The position numbers and the translations under genes are program-made. A model generated the notes under the pieces. That model was not told the DNA's origin. It saw only the letters and a program-made list of their open reading frames with translations, and did not search any database. Below are positions 50,354 through 62,386 of a DNA stretch of 64,000 nucleotides, piece by piece; the stretch's first letter is position 1, and every line of letters begins with the position of its first letter. Where the stretch lies: assembly GCA_020226215.1 (NCBI GenBank), contig CM035232.1, forward strand, positions 64,514,184 to 64,578,183, written 5' to 3'. This stretch comes from Sindora glabra. Lineage: Eukaryota > Streptophyta > Magnoliopsida > Fabales > Fabaceae.

Positions 50354-51649
50354 GAGAAACTATTTTTTTTTAAATTTTTTAAAATTTGACATTTTCAACT
50401 AGAACAAAAAATCTAGATTTTTATTCTTTGGAGTTTTTATTTTTTTATATTTTTCTTGAATTCAAATGGGGGTATTTCCTTATTTATATTTATATCTTAA
50501 ATAAATGGAACGGTAAAAATATTAAGAAGGTGTTAAACAATGACCCAAGCCCAAATCCAATAAACTAACCCAAAAAATCCTATTATTAGCATAGTTCAAC
50601 CCCTCCAACCAAAACAATACCAGCACATATTGAAATATCACCAGACAGCATGAAAATCTCTCTTTTTAACTCCTCTTTTCTTCTTCTTCTTCTTCTTCTT
50701 CCACTTCTATCTACTCAAGCTAACTTCTTTTCTTCACATTCCCAAGCATTTCTTCTATTTTCTCACTATTTTTTGTTACTATTGTTATCATTTTAGGATT
50801 TTCTTGTTGGTTTGAGATTTTTAGAGATTTCAAGATAGCAAGCTCTGAAAGATCCTTTCTTTTGCCCAATAAGGTAATTCCAAGCTTCATTCTCTTATTT
50901 AAGAATTAAATTGGCTTAAATTAGTAAATGGGTAGTAAAAATTAGCTTGTTCTTATGTTATGCCTAGAATATGAAATTTAGGGTTTTGTAATAGGGAACT
51001 CAATGTTACAAAATTAATGTTGATTTATGTTTAAGTTATTGTTTGATTGTTTATACAAGATCAAGAAATACTTCCTTATGACATTGGTGATTCATAAAGG
51101 AGAAAGGAGTTGAACCTAAATATATTAGCTATTTTGTGAGTAGATAATATATATGTCTATATTTTTATATATTTTTCAACCTCTTCTATACTTTTAAATT
51201 ATTAATTTTATTAATTCATTAATTATTTTTATTTTCTATGCGTTTTAATTCCATATATATGTTAAAGCATTAGGTACTCTTAGGATAAGCACTTTAAAAA
51301 TTTTCTTTTAGGTTATAGTGATATAGAATGGCATTATGATGATGAAGTTAATTTATTTGATTTATTCTATAATGGTGTGTTGCTATAACTTTATCGTATA
51401 ATGTTCTTTTGAAAGGTTATTGTGAATGAAGTGATGATATATCAATTTTTCATGTATGCTTGTAGAATTGATTATTTGATAAGTTTAGAATGATTTGATA
51501 TTGAAAATATTAACTACCAAGGTTGGAAACCTTGATAAGCTATTCATAGTTAAAAATAGTATGGATTAAGATTGATTTAAATGATTAATATATGAAACTA
51601 TTTATTTACCAATGACTTTCTTATATAACTATTACTTATATGTATGGTG
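50009..51649 (+). mobile_element. Long LTR family, copy C, left half
   Basis: Aligns with copies A and D from their first base (TATAATGGCC here, so the terminal TG has decayed to TA) to the point corresponding to 59193 in copy D. There the Copia element is inserted. The right half resumes at 61237. Carries the same TTCTTCTTCTTCTTC patch (50681-50700) and downstream blocks as the other copies. Rejoined size is about 2.79 kb, in line with A (2.70) and D (2.86). Confidence 0.87.
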
Positions 51650-52199
51650 TATTGATAATATATTATATAATACATAAAATAGTATAAACCAGTTTGAACA
51701 AATTATATGCATACCTGATGTGGATTCTAAAACTACCATGATTATGCTATATGATGATGAGTAGAATCTATAACTTACTTTACCCCTTAGGTTATTCACA
51801 AAAGAAGAAGAGAAATAGAGAGATAGATTGTATGTTCTTTAGAAGCAATATCTATAAAATGCTGAACATGTGTATATTTTATAATTACCTCCTTAGAAAA
51901 GAAATTCATTTATCAAACAATAATTAATTAATTTTTCAAAATTGTCTTTTTCTCCATATAGTCATACTTGTGATAGAAAATCACTGACCACTAAAGGGCT
52001 GCAAGTTAGGGCCTTTACCTGAAATGGGCTTATATATGATCCAACCTATCACGGATCACATACATTGAACTAGGGCTTAATCTATTCTAGGTTTAATATC
52101 AAACATAAAACTAATTGCTTAAAATTAAATATTTCAATAAATTAATTAATGCTAATCCATAAATATATATATATTAAATTAAATTAAACTAATATAACA
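51650..52199 (-). repeat. 3' LTR of the Copia element
   Basis: Plus-strand start TATTGATAATATATTATATA and end AATATAACA. Aligns with 60696-61236 throughout, for example CTACCATGATTATGCTATAT against CTACCATGATTGTGCTATAT, and TTACCCCTTAGGTTATT in both. Confidence 0.93.
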
Positions 52200-52214
52200 A
52201 TTTCCTACTTGGAT
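52200..52214 (-). other. Polypurine tract of the Copia element
   Basis: Minus strand CCAAGTAGGAAAT precedes the LTR start TGTTATA, matching the Copia-type AAGTGGGAGAT-TGTTA layout with some decay. Confidence 0.7.
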
Positions 52215-52577
52215 AACATTAATTAATCACATGGAATATTTGAAATAACCAAGTTTAAATCACAATGAGCAATTAGTGTATATCAAGCTGTAAACACAAT
52301 TCAGAGAATGAAACTATACAAAATCATCGAATCCGATAGGGAGACAAGTGATGTTAAATATATAATAACATAATGTTTCATAATCTGAAAAGAACAGAAT
52401 ATAAAGTTAGCCTTTCAATCATAGTTCAAAAAAGAATCAACTCAAAATCATTGTATCCGATAAGGAAACAAATGATATAAAAACACCTCATCAATGTTTC
52501 AATATTCGAATTGAGCAATGAACACATAAGTGGTCTCAGGCAATAACAAAATAAAATAAGCATGTCTCAAACTCTTA

Positions 52578-52960
52578 CTAAAATAAAGCTTTATTAAAAG
52601 ATTCAAGAAGACTTATACAAGTCACATGATTTTTCAATACTCCTATAGGTAAACCTTTAGTTAATGGATTCGCCAGCATGTCTCTATTAGGGACGTGTAC
52701 AATGTGGGTATGAGATTCAATAATCTTCTCTCTAACGAATAGGAGCTTAACATTAAAATGTTTGGTATAATTAGAATTCCTGTAGTTCTGAGAGAAGTAC
52801 AAAATAGAAGAATTATCATAGAAAATTGTTAGAGGTCGCAATACAGAGTCAACCACATGCATGCCAAATATTAACTTCCTTAGCCATATAGCCTTACAAA
52901 TGGCCTCATAACATGCGATATACTTTACTTTTATAGTTGAGGTAGCTGTGAGTGTCTATT
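52578..52960 (-). pseudogene. Copia RNase H domain, broken
   Basis: Carboxyl end of the Copia Pol, which removes RNA from the RNA-DNA hybrid. The minus-strand frame gives VDSVLRPLTIFYDNSSILYF (with the FYDN motif carrying an expected acidic residue), then NYTKHFNVKLLFVREKI and MLANPLTKGLPIGVLKNHV, where family members read MLADPLTKGLP. An upstream piece near 52870-52930 still resembles the segment around EAEYMA but is out of frame. The stop after NKALF at 52578 is the likely end of Pol. Non-functional because the upstream frame is broken. Confidence 0.88.
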
Positions 52961-53039
52961 TAATACTTTTCCACGAATAGCTCCTTTAGACATCATAAAA
53001 AGGTGTCCAGATGTTGACTTGCCATCATCAATACAACAA

Positions 53040-54075
53040 GCATAATCTGAATTTAATCTCAAGTGAATCAGATCTCTTATAAGTTAATATATGATTCTTG
53101 GTACCTTGAAGATACCTCATTACCTTCTTGGCTGCTTTCCAATGATCTATTCCAACGTTACTTAAGTATCTGTCAAGCACACTAATAGCAAAAGCTATAT
53201 CTGGATAAGTGCATACCTATGCATACATAGAACTACCAACAATGAAAATGTGAGGAATCTTATCCATTTAGCCCTTTCAATATCAATTTGAGGGTACTAT
53301 GATCAAGACAATGTATTATCTTTCTGAGTAAGCACAGGATTAGAAGCACAAGTATCCATTTTAAATATTTTAAGCACCCGTTCAATATAATTAACTTAGG
53401 ACAAACCCAAAATGCTATGAGTTCTGTCACAATGGATCTGAATTCCAAGAACAAAAGATGCTTTGCTAAGATCTTTCATATCAAAATGGCATGACAACAT
53501 ATGTTTTAACTCATCTAGAAAATTAATTGAGTTACTAGCCAGCAAAGTGTTAGCAACATAAAGCACTAAGATGACAAAATTTCTCCTATCAAATTTTTGA
53601 TAGATACATTGATCTAAAACATTCTCAATGAATCCAAGAAAGGCAATAGCCTCATGAAACTTCAAATACCATTGCCTAAAGGCTTGTTTCAACCCATAGA
53701 TGGTCTACATAATTTGCATACCAAATGTTATTGGGTTTAACAAAACCATCCAGTTGAGTCATGTAAACTTTTTCATACAAGTCTCTATTTAGAAAAGCAG
53801 TCTTGACATCCATCTAATAAAGTTTAAGGTCAAACTGTGTAACAAGAGCCATGACAACTCTAAAAGCATCCCTAGTAAACACGGGAGAGAAAGTCTCTGT
53901 ATAATCAATGCCTTTTTTTTTATTATAGCCTTTAGCTACGAGTCTAGCTTTATACTTTTCAATTTCACCATTAGTGCCCCGTTTAGTTTTGACTACCCAT
54001 TTACAATCGACTAGTTTGTATTCATCTAGTAACTCAATAAGCTCCTATACATGATTATGATGCGTGGAGGAAATT
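53040..54075 (-). pseudogene. Copia reverse transcriptase, catalytic motif lost
   Basis: Reverse transcriptase that would copy element RNA. Minus-strand pieces in order: LVDCKWVVKTKRGTNGEIEK (about 53950-54030), [47 protein letters not shown] (about 53760-53820), and then [20 protein letters not shown] from 53689. The catalytic Tyr-Val-Asp-Asp box reads YVAN (53549-53560), so both catalytic aspartates are gone. The frame continues HFDMKDLSKASFVLGIQIH to about 53396. Stops and shifts separate most pieces. It is one of the best-preserved domains in the window, but inactive twice over. Confidence 0.93.
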
Positions 54076-54559
54076 TTATCATTCATAGCCTCTTGCCACT
54101 TAGAAGAATGAAGACTTAACATTACTTGCTGAAAAGATATAGGATCTGTCCCATCAATATTGTCTAATTCAAATTCCTACAAGTACATGATATAGTTATT
54201 TAGTATTGCGGGCCTGAGGACTATTTGAGATTGTCTTAATTCAATGGTTAGTCATTAGGTTCTGCTACATGATGCTCTTTATCTATTTGATTCGAATTTC
54301 CAACATTATCACCTCCAGTAGATGAAGGTGTCAAAATAAGTATGGCTAAAATGGTATTCTCATCATGCAAATTGATAGCCTTAGGTATCGAACTCCTACT
54401 ATCCAAATCATCTTCAAAATAGAATGCCCGATTAGACTCAATGATCTTAGTAGTGTGAGTAAGACAATAAAAATTGCAACCTCTAGATCTAGTACATTAC
54501 CCAATGAAGAATCCACTAATTATTTTAGAGTCTAACTTCTTCAACTAGGGATTATATGG

Positions 54560-55440
54560 TTTCACCTCTGCCTTACAACTTTATACTAAAAAATGTTTCA
54601 AAATAAGTTTCTTTCCAGTAAAGAGTTCATATGGAATCTTTAGCATTGACTTACTAGGTACTTAATTCAAAATATAGACCACAGTCTTTAAAGCTTCACC
54701 ATATAAGAGTTTTGGCAATGAGAAGTGGTTAATCATGCTTCTGACCATGTTCATCAGAGTACAGTTACGTCTCTCTGTAACCCCATTTATTGTGGAGTGT
54801 TAGGCATTGTATACTAGGCCTTAATGCCATGTTCTTGCAAAAATAGAGCAAATGGCCCAAGATTTCTGCCCGCCTCAACATATCTCCTACTATTCACCCT
54901 TATCTGATCTAACACACTTTATAACCTTGCTAGTCTTCAACTCAATTGATAACTTAAAGTTCTTGAAGGCATCTAGAGATTCTGACTTTTCATGTATAAG
55001 ATCAATCCAACCACATATGGAATGGTCATCTATAAATGTAATGAAGTATTTAAAACCACCAATAGCTACAAGTGTAAGAGGCCCACATATGTCAATATGT
55101 ATTAGGTCCAAAATGTTTTCAAACTTGCGTGCCCTTTTATTTCTAACTCTAGTAGGAAGTTTTCCTTTAATGCAATCAATGCAAGTTTCAAAATTTGAGA
55201 AATCTAGATCTGACAACACATTTTGCTTGATCAATCTTTCCAATCTTTCTTTAGAAATGTGGCCTAAACATCGATACTACAAAATAGAAGAGTTTTCATT
55301 GATTCTAGGATGTTGATAGTCACATTAGAAGATGCAATAGGACAATCATTCAAATTTAAATGATATAAACCATTATGTAAAGTGGCAATAACAACAATAG
55401 TAATCATAATAAATTTCAATCTTTCTATTTCCTTACTAAA
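54560..55440 (-). pseudogene. Copia integrase with GAG-pre-integrase region, broken
   Basis: Would insert the cDNA copy. From high to low coordinates: the pre-integrase zinc region (remnant GHISKERLERLIKQNVL near 55210-55265, partly shifted), CIDCIKGKLP (a HHCC-type Cys pair), then the core LDLIHIDICGPLTLVAIGGF with the first catalytic Asp, YFITFIDDHSICGWIDL, KCVRSDKGE with the second Asp at the end of a frame (54890), and after stops PSTPQ-like and ERRN-like pieces near 54750-54800. It continues with LPKLLYGEALKTVVYILN (about 54675-54730) and KSMLKIPYELFTGKKLI. At least three stops lie in this stretch. Confidence 0.9.
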
Positions 55441-55449
55441 AGGAATAAC

Positions 55450-55770
55450 CACAATTGTCTAAAACAAAACTAAAAATCAAATTCCTTTTCGTATAAGGTA
55501 CATAAACAACATTATTCAAATCCAAAATATATGTAGAAGTTAAACACGAGGAAACTAATCTTATGTATTCAACTTCAACCTTACTACTTGCTACTCCTAA
55601 GACAATCTTCTCTCTCTCACTTAGGATCTATTGATTTTTGAGCCCCTACAAAGAATTTGTAATATGAACAGTTGCACTAGAATCTAACCATTAAAAATCA
55701 GAAGATGTTTCAAAACCATTAGATTTAAAACACACTAGAGTTAGAGGGGTAATATTAGAATATGTACCTG
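55450..55770 (-). pseudogene. Copia aspartic protease, broken
   Basis: Minus-strand pieces: WLDSSATVHITN near 55655-55700 (family motif W-D-[ST]-G-A, here DSSA, so the active-site Gly reads Ser), EREKIVLGVASSKVEVEYIR near 55555-55615, and STYILDLNNVVYVPYTKRNL near 55480-55540. This is the order of a Copia protease ahead of integrase. The changed Gly and internal stops argue against activity. Confidence 0.8.
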
Positions 55771-55799
55771 CCTTATTACGCTTGTTCTTTAACTTATAG

Positions 55800-56612
55800 C
55801 AATCAAACATCTTTTAGCCAGAGATTTTACAATAATTATACTTGCCCTTAAATTTCTTGTGTGATCTTTTACCCTTTTCACCATTTTTCTTAAACCCAAG
55901 CTTTTTAAATATATGTTTTTTTAGTTTCTTTCCTTTCTTATCATTACCACTTTACTTACTACTGGAGCCTTAAGACAAGTGATACATAGAAAGTGGCTAT
56001 GAGTTACTCTTTATGGTATCTTCTTCTTGAGTTACAATGGAAATCATCTGGTCTACTGACCACTTTGCCTCTTATGAATTATAAGAAGTTCTTAGGTAGC
56101 AATATTCAGATAGCAATGAAGAACTTTGTAGATCAAAGTGCTCTCTCCTAGATCAATACCATATGATCTAAATTTATTATAATAGTGAATCATCTTCATG
56201 ATATGCTCTTTAACACCTGAAACTCCATCATAGTGAATATTGTTAAGTAAGAAGAGGTGGTATACCTTTTGAGTCTTGTCAAGTTTCTTAAATTTCTTTC
56301 TAATAGCTTTCATATATTCTACAACAATGTCCTTGTCTAGGATACTATCTCTAATTCCCTTCTCAATAGTGAACTTGATCATTGCTAGATAGATCCAATT
56401 TGACTCATACCACTACTTGTGATACCACTAATTGTGATAGGTTTTATTTGTAACACTAGACTCAAGAGATCAACCAGCTTTAGTTCTTTGAGAGCTAAAT
56501 TTTCTTTAGAAATTGTCAGGTATATCTTTAGAGACTCTTTCCATTCATCATAGTTTGTGCCATTAAGAGTTTTCACCATAAATAGTTGCTGAAAGGTTGA
56601 AATTGATGCCAC
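55800..56612 (-). pseudogene. Copia Gag, broken
   Basis: Structural protein of the Copia particle. The start MASISTFQQLFMVKTLNGTN then YDEWKESLKIYLT (56612-56510) matches Copia Gag amino ends, and sets the start codon at 56612. After a shift the frame at 56382-56092 gives MIKFTIEKGIRDSILDKDIV and VYHLFLLNNIHYDGVSGVKE, the capsid-type UBN2/gag region. Near 55815-55860 a zinc-knuckle remnant reads KYNYCKISG-stop-KMFDCYKLK, where a CCHC knuckle should be; one Cys and the His are lost. Upstream lies the leader with the nested LTR. Confidence 0.87.
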
Positions 56613-57438
56613 AAAATTAGAAAATATTAATTATATGTACATAGCATAATTATAACACAAGATTCCTAATTAAACAAAATCAGTCAAGCAATTATATGAC
56701 AAAATGGCACTAACAAAATTATATATACCACATGATTTGTCTTGTACAAGAGTCTACACAAGGATGTAATCAACATAGCCATACCGATAGGATACAAGAA
56801 ACATTGAAACCTTATAAATGTTGTATGCTTATCTAAAAGAGTCCAAACCTTAAAATTACATTAATAATGTCACATTGATAGGGTCTATCCATTGTTAATG
56901 CAATATGCTTCTAGACCTCCCAGAAAGATAATATTTTCATGTAAAATAACCTTATTATAATCCTAATCATTCACTTATGTGAACCAAGTAATTTTGGTAT
57001 CCATAAATTTATGAAAAATATATAATTAAAGATTTAACAATTTATTAGGCATAGCTAAACACATAACTAGAAAGAGTGATTCATCACCAAGCTTAGAAAT
57101 ATTGTGAAGAATATTCATGAATTTTTATAGGCCAAAACTCAATAAATAAAATACATTTTTACATAGTGTAAATCGTATAAAACTTAAAATAAATATTTAT
57201 TAGCCATAAAAATTTTAAAAAAATGATAAATAAATAGAAAATTAAAATTTAAAGTAATTGGTCTAAAAAGCAAGTCGAAAAGCCTAGTGCGTGAAGCACA
57301 CATGCTTTGATGTGCATAAGTTATGCATGAGGCTCGCTAAAGCAAGGTTATCTTCAACCTTGCTTCAACAACTTCAGCCATGGTGGTTTTTCTGCCATTA
57401 ATGGGGCTTCCAAGCTCCAAAAAAATGTGTTTTATGTC
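56613..57438 (-). other. Copia leader, 3' part
   Basis: Non-coding leader between gag and the nested LTR. No frame of interest. Confidence 0.6.
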
Positions 57439-60308
57439 ATTTTTGTAACGGCCTTGCCATTAATAAGTATTATAGAATTGTTATAGCGTTAAAATACGGC
57501 TAGATAGTTTTGATATGAACTTAGGATTACCTTAAATAGCCTTAAACTATTTCTTTTTTAACTTGTTGAAAGGATCTAATTTGATTTATACTCTTGTTTA
57601 GCTTAATTTCATAAACAAAGCTAAGTCTTTTAGAATTTCAAAAATTTTTCTAAGTCTGAGTGCCTTTCTTGGAAGGCTATATGAAATATGTATTATTTGA
57701 AAATAAAAAATATGGTAATTGTTCCTCTTGTATTTTTGTATCAAAGAGTCATTTTTAATGAATTTTTGGAGACCTAAAAGGACCATTTTGAGAAGACACT
57801 ATTTTTAAAATTTTTCAAAATTTGACATTTTGAACTAAAATCCAAAATTTAGATTTTTATTCTTTGGAGTTTTAATTTTTTTGAATTTTTTTGAATCTAA
57901 ATGGGGAGTATTTCCTTATTTACATTTTTGCTGTTTAAGTAAATGTCCTCATTTCTCCTTTACTATTTTACTTTCCATTTATGTCTTAAGTAAATGGAAA
58001 GTAAAATGTTAAAGGGGAAATGAGGACATTTACTTAAATAGCAGAAATGTAAATAAGTTGCTGAACCCGTGACCCAGTAGCCCAGCACACAGACCCAACG
58101 TGTGACCCATGGACCCAACCCGGACTAGACTTGAAACAAAAGCCCTAAAACAACACAGAACTGTGCAGCAACATAAAAAATATGAAACCTAGCAGCAGCA
58201 ACACAAAATAGAATGTAGCAGCTCTTTCTCCAACTTCTTTCTTCTTTTTCCTTCCTTTCCACTTCTAATCACACGAAACAACTACCTCCCTTCACAATTT
58301 TGCGTGTTTTCTTCTATTTTCTCCTTTTTTCCCCTGTTTCTTGCTATTGTTTTTGAATAATATGAGTTTTGAGGTTTTGGGCAATAAGTTTCAAAATTTC
58401 TTCTCTAATAAAGTAGTTCCCAAGCTTCATTCTCTTAATTAGGAGTTAGAATAGCTTAAATTAGTTAGTAGATAGTAAAGATTAGATTGTTTTAGGGTTA
58501 TGCATATAGTGTAGATTTTAGGGGTTTTGTAATAGGAAGCTTGATAATGTAATTGGGTGTTGATTTATGTTTGAATTGTTATTTGATTGCTTGCTCAAGA
58601 TCAAGGAATACTTTCTAGTGGCATTCGGGTTCAAAAAGTGGGAAGAAATTAACTTGAGCATTTTAGCCATTTTGTGAGTAGATAATATGTATTTCCACAT
58701 TTTTATATAATTTCCAACTTCTTTATACTTTGAATATTAATTTTATTAATTTATTAATTATTATTATTTTCTATGCATTTTAATTCCATATATTTATAGA
58801 GCTCTAGGCACTCTTGGGATAAGCACCGTAAAATTTTCTTGATTTATAGTAAATAAAAATGATGCTAAAATGATTTTATGATGAGAAAATTGATTTATGT
58901 GGCTTATTTTGAAATGGTATACTATTGGAATCTTATTGTATAATGTTCTTTGAAAGATTATTGTGGATAAAGTGATAATGTGTTGAAGTTTCACATATGC
59001 TTGTAAAACTTAATTTTTGATGAGCTTGGAATGATATGATGTTGGAGATGTTGAATATTATGATTGAAAGCCTTGGTGAACTAGACATATTTAAAAGAAG
59101 TATGGTTTGAGATTATTTTAAACTATTGATGTATGAAACTATTTATTTCCAATAATTTCTCATCTAATTGTTATTTATATATATGTTTGGTGTTTTGCTA
59201 TTTTATAAATTTGTTTTGGAAGAAGACTAGTTAGAACTGTAGCTAACGGCAGTAATGACTTTAGCCTTAGTGTACCTTGGTTCGAACCCTAGTTAGTAGG
59301 TGAGTTGCTAATCCTGTGTGTTGGCCAACACATGTGGATTGGTTTATGGTAGCCTGATAGGTTGCCTTAGAGCTGAGAACTCTTTTGAAAGTATTAATTC
59401 ATGAGTGGAATGCTCATGTTTGTTAATCATAACTGGAAATCTCCCATCCTAAAGTGTGATTTTGGTGGTTTATGTATTTTTAAAATTCATTAACTTTAAT
59501 TATAATTACTTATTTATCATGAATATGTTATACTGAAATTTTTTTTACCATGATTCTATATCTATGATAATTTCTCATGATTCAAGAATCTATTATCTAC
59601 TTTTTAGCTTGAAACTTATGTTTTAATATTTTACTTCTAAGGGATATTTTAATTATCATTTTGTCAAATATGATTGCATAACTCTTTTGATATCTTTTGA
59701 TAGTGAAAAGTTATTTAACTATTTTTAAGGAAAAGCTCGTGTCATGGCTTGTCCCATTTCCGTTGGAAATTCATATTATCTATTCACTGAGTCCACAACT
59801 CATTTTTTTTGTTGTAATATCTTTCAGATAGAGACTTAGCTTTAGGTCTATCGCCTGCAGCTCCTTAGAGAGAAATGAGCATTCTTTTGTAGTGAGCCAC
59901 ACTTTGTTCGTGTGGGCTTGATGTAGAACTTTTATGTGTTTTTTTAAAATTGTAAATTTTGAATACTCTTAGATGTGCTCCATTAAACCCATAGGCAGGG
60001 CATGCTTCTGTAGACTTATATGTATGCATTTTGTTATATTTGCAAAGGATTGTTTGATTACCAAATGATATGGATTTTATGTTAATATATATATGATTTA
60101 ACAGGTGAATGTTAAAAAATGAGAAAGTCCGTGTGGGACTTTGTGTATATGAAAGTTAGTGTTTATGTGTAAGGTATAAGCCCATTTGAGTTTCAAATGG
60201 GTTATAGGTTATCTTTCAATGTGTTAGGCTAGTATGGCCTATATGGTTATATTTTGCCATAAGGTCATACGCCGGTCATGGTCCTTAATTTTTTATCATG
60301 ATAATTTT
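57439..60308 (+). mobile_element. Solo LTR, copy D of the long family, nested in the Copia leader
   Basis: LTR 57444-60303 (2,860 bases) begins TGTAACGGCC and ends ATCATGATA. Perfect 5-base duplication ATTTT at 57439-57443 and 60304-60308. Aligns end to end with copy A, differing by a local inverted duplication (57916-58056) and scattered changes. No internal retrotransposon sequence is attached, so it is a solo LTR left by recombination. It lies in the Copia leader between primer site and gag. Confidence 0.93.
57916..58056. repeat. Long hairpin inside LTR copy D
   Basis: Two arms of about 66 bases (57916-57981 and 57991-58056) are near-perfect reverse complements around a nine-base loop. 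The left arm includes AAGTAAATGTCCTCATTTCT; the right arm includes GAAATGAGGACATTTACTTA. Copies A and C have only the right-arm sequence (GTAAATGGAAAGTAAAATAT near 15192 in A), so the left arm is a new inverted duplication. Confidence 0.92.
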
Positions 60309-60681
60309 AATGCAAGAAAATTCATTTGGCCTATTTCTAAACACAGATTCATGTATCAATTGGAAGAAAAAGGTTTTAAAATTGTGCAAACCAAAAACCC
60401 ATAAATTTCTAGAAAATTCAAAACTTCATGCCTTTGATTCGCAACAATCATGAAACTAAAATGCAATTAAGCAATAGTATGATATTCCATATGTTTATAA
60501 GAACACAATTCATGATTCAATTAAAAGAAAAATGATCCAAATTGTTTCAAAATTAAAATCCCCAATTTTTTATGATTCCATGTATGAAAAAGAAAAGAAA
60601 AATTAGGAATTTTGTGAATTTTGCTAAGATTAATTAAATTGCTCATAATTAAATTATTAAAATTAACATACTATTAATATT
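60309..60681 (-). other. Copia leader, 5' part
   Basis: Non-coding leader between the nested LTR and the primer site. TCATGAT/ATTCATGA phrases recur, nothing coding. Confidence 0.6.
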
Positions 60682-60693
60682 GTTCTGATACCA
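60682..60693 (-). other. Primer-binding site of the Copia element
   Basis: Minus strand TGGTATCAGAAC, complementary to the 3' end of initiator-Met tRNA (TGGTATCAGAGC, one mismatch), two bases from the 5' LTR. Confidence 0.92.
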
Positions 60694-60695
60694 TA

Positions 60696-61236
60696 TATTG
60701 ATAATAGGTTATATAATACACAGAACAATATAAATTAGTTTGAACAGATTATGTGCGTACTTGATGCGGACTCTGAAACTACCATGATTGTGCTATATAA
60801 TTATGAGTAAAGTTTACAACATATTTTACCCCTTAGGTTATTTAGAGAAGAAGAAGAGAAAGAGAAAGATAGATTATATGTTCTTCGAAAGCAGTATCTT
60901 TAAAATGCTTAACATGTGTATATTTTATAACTACCTCCCCCAAAAAGAAATTCATTCATCAAACAATAATTAATTAATTTTACAAAATTATCTTTTTCTT
61001 CATATAGTCAGACTGATAATGGAAACAACTAACTACTAAAAGGCTATAGGTTATGGCTTCTACCTAAAATGGGCTTATATATGTCTAATCTATCATGAAC
61101 CACACATATTAAACTAGCGCCCAATCTATTCTAAGTTTAATGTCAAACATAAAACTAATTACTTAAAATTAAATATTCTAATAAATTAATTAATGCTAAT
61201 TCATAAATATATATATTAAATTTAATTAATATAACA
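60696..61236 (-). repeat. 5' LTR of the Copia element
   Basis: 541 bases, diverged partner of 51650-52199. On the minus strand starts TGTTATATTAATT and ends TATTATCAATA. Confidence 0.93.
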
Positions 61237-62386
61237 TGGTGTTTTATTATTTTTGTAAACTTGTTTTGGAAGGAAACTAGTTAGAAATTGTCGCTAATGA
61301 TAGTGATAACATTAGTCTTGATGCGCTTTGATTTGAACCTCAGTTAGCAAAGGAGTTGCTAACCCTATGTATTAACCAACATATGTGGATTGATCTATGA
61401 TAACTTGATGAGTTGCCTTAGAGCTGAGAGCTGTATTAAGATTATTACTTTATGAGTAGAATGCTCATATTTGTTATCCATAACTAGAAATCTCCCACTC
61501 TGAAAGTGTATTTTTTATATAAAAAAGAGAAACTTTATATTTATATTATAGGTTTAAATTTAATAATTTTTTATTTTGATCATTTATTTATTGTAAATAT
61601 ATTGTATTGATATTTTTACTATAAATCTATGTTTATGATATTTCTTATGTTATGTTTATAGAATTTACTATCTATTTTTTTGAGCTTGAAATTCATGTTT
61701 TAGCATTTTACTTCTAAAAAATATTCCAATTGATATTTTATCAAATATAATTATATAACTCTTATGATGTCAACTTGAATCGAAAAGCTTATTTATTTAT
61801 TTTCTTTCTAAAGAAAAACTTATGCCTTAGCTTGTCCCCTTTCTGTTGGGATTCATATTATCTAATCACTGAGTCAATGACTCACTTTGTTTGTTATAAT
61901 ATTTTTTTAGATAAGGATTTGGCTTTGGGTTTGTCATTTATAGTTACTTAGAGAGAAAGGAGCATTCTCTTATGATGATCCTCACACTTTGTCCGTGTGG
62001 GTTTGATATAAAATTTTCATATATTTTGAAAGTTGTAAAAGTTTAAATACTCTTAGATGTGCTCCATCAAACTCATAAGCAGGGCATGCTTTTATTAATA
62101 TATATAAATATATTTTATTATAAATTGTGAAGGATTGTCTAGTTATAAATTGATATAGATATTTTGTTAATATATGGATTAACAAGTGAATGTTGAAAAA
62201 TGAGAAAGTCCATATGGGACAATGTGTATATGAAAAATAAGTGAATGTGTAAAGGCCACATGCCCTCTTGAATTTGAAATAGGTTATAAGTTATTCTATA
62301 ATGTTTTAGGTTTGCACGGTCTATATAGTTGTGTTTTTCCTTTAGGATCATATGCCGATCACAATCCTTAGTTCTTGATTATGACA
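61237..62386 (+). mobile_element. Long LTR family, copy C/E, right half
   Basis: Resumes with TGGTGTTTTATTATTTTTGT, aligning with 59185 onward of copy D (TTGGTGTTTTGCTATTTTAT). It runs to ATTATGACA at 62386, with the conserved blocks GAGTTGCTAACCCTATGT, TCTGTTGGGATTCATAT and CATATGCCGATCACAATCC. Minus-strand frames seen here (61982-62351) are incidental. Confidence 0.87.

Larger units (their letters stand above)
51650..61236 (-). mobile_element. Ty1/Copia retrotransposon, complete in outline but inactive
   Basis: Two LTRs (51650-52199 and 60696-61236) flank gag, protease, integrase, reverse transcriptase and RNase H in Copia order on the minus strand, with a primer site and purine tract in place. 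The 5-base duplication TGGTG (51645-51649 and 61237-61241) marks insertion into the long LTR copy C/E. The element is 9,587 bases, of which 2,860 are a nested solo LTR (57444-60303) plus its duplication, leaving about 6.7 kb, a normal size with a long leader. Frames are broken by many stops and shifts. LTR ends read TG...TA rather than TG...CA. Confidence 0.95.

Noticed and set aside
54852..55316. 154-codon plus-strand frame
   Set aside because: Antisense shadow of the Copia integrase region.
61982..62351. Two minus-strand frames
   Set aside because: Within the right half of LTR copy C/E; no family resemblance and not conserved in the other copies.
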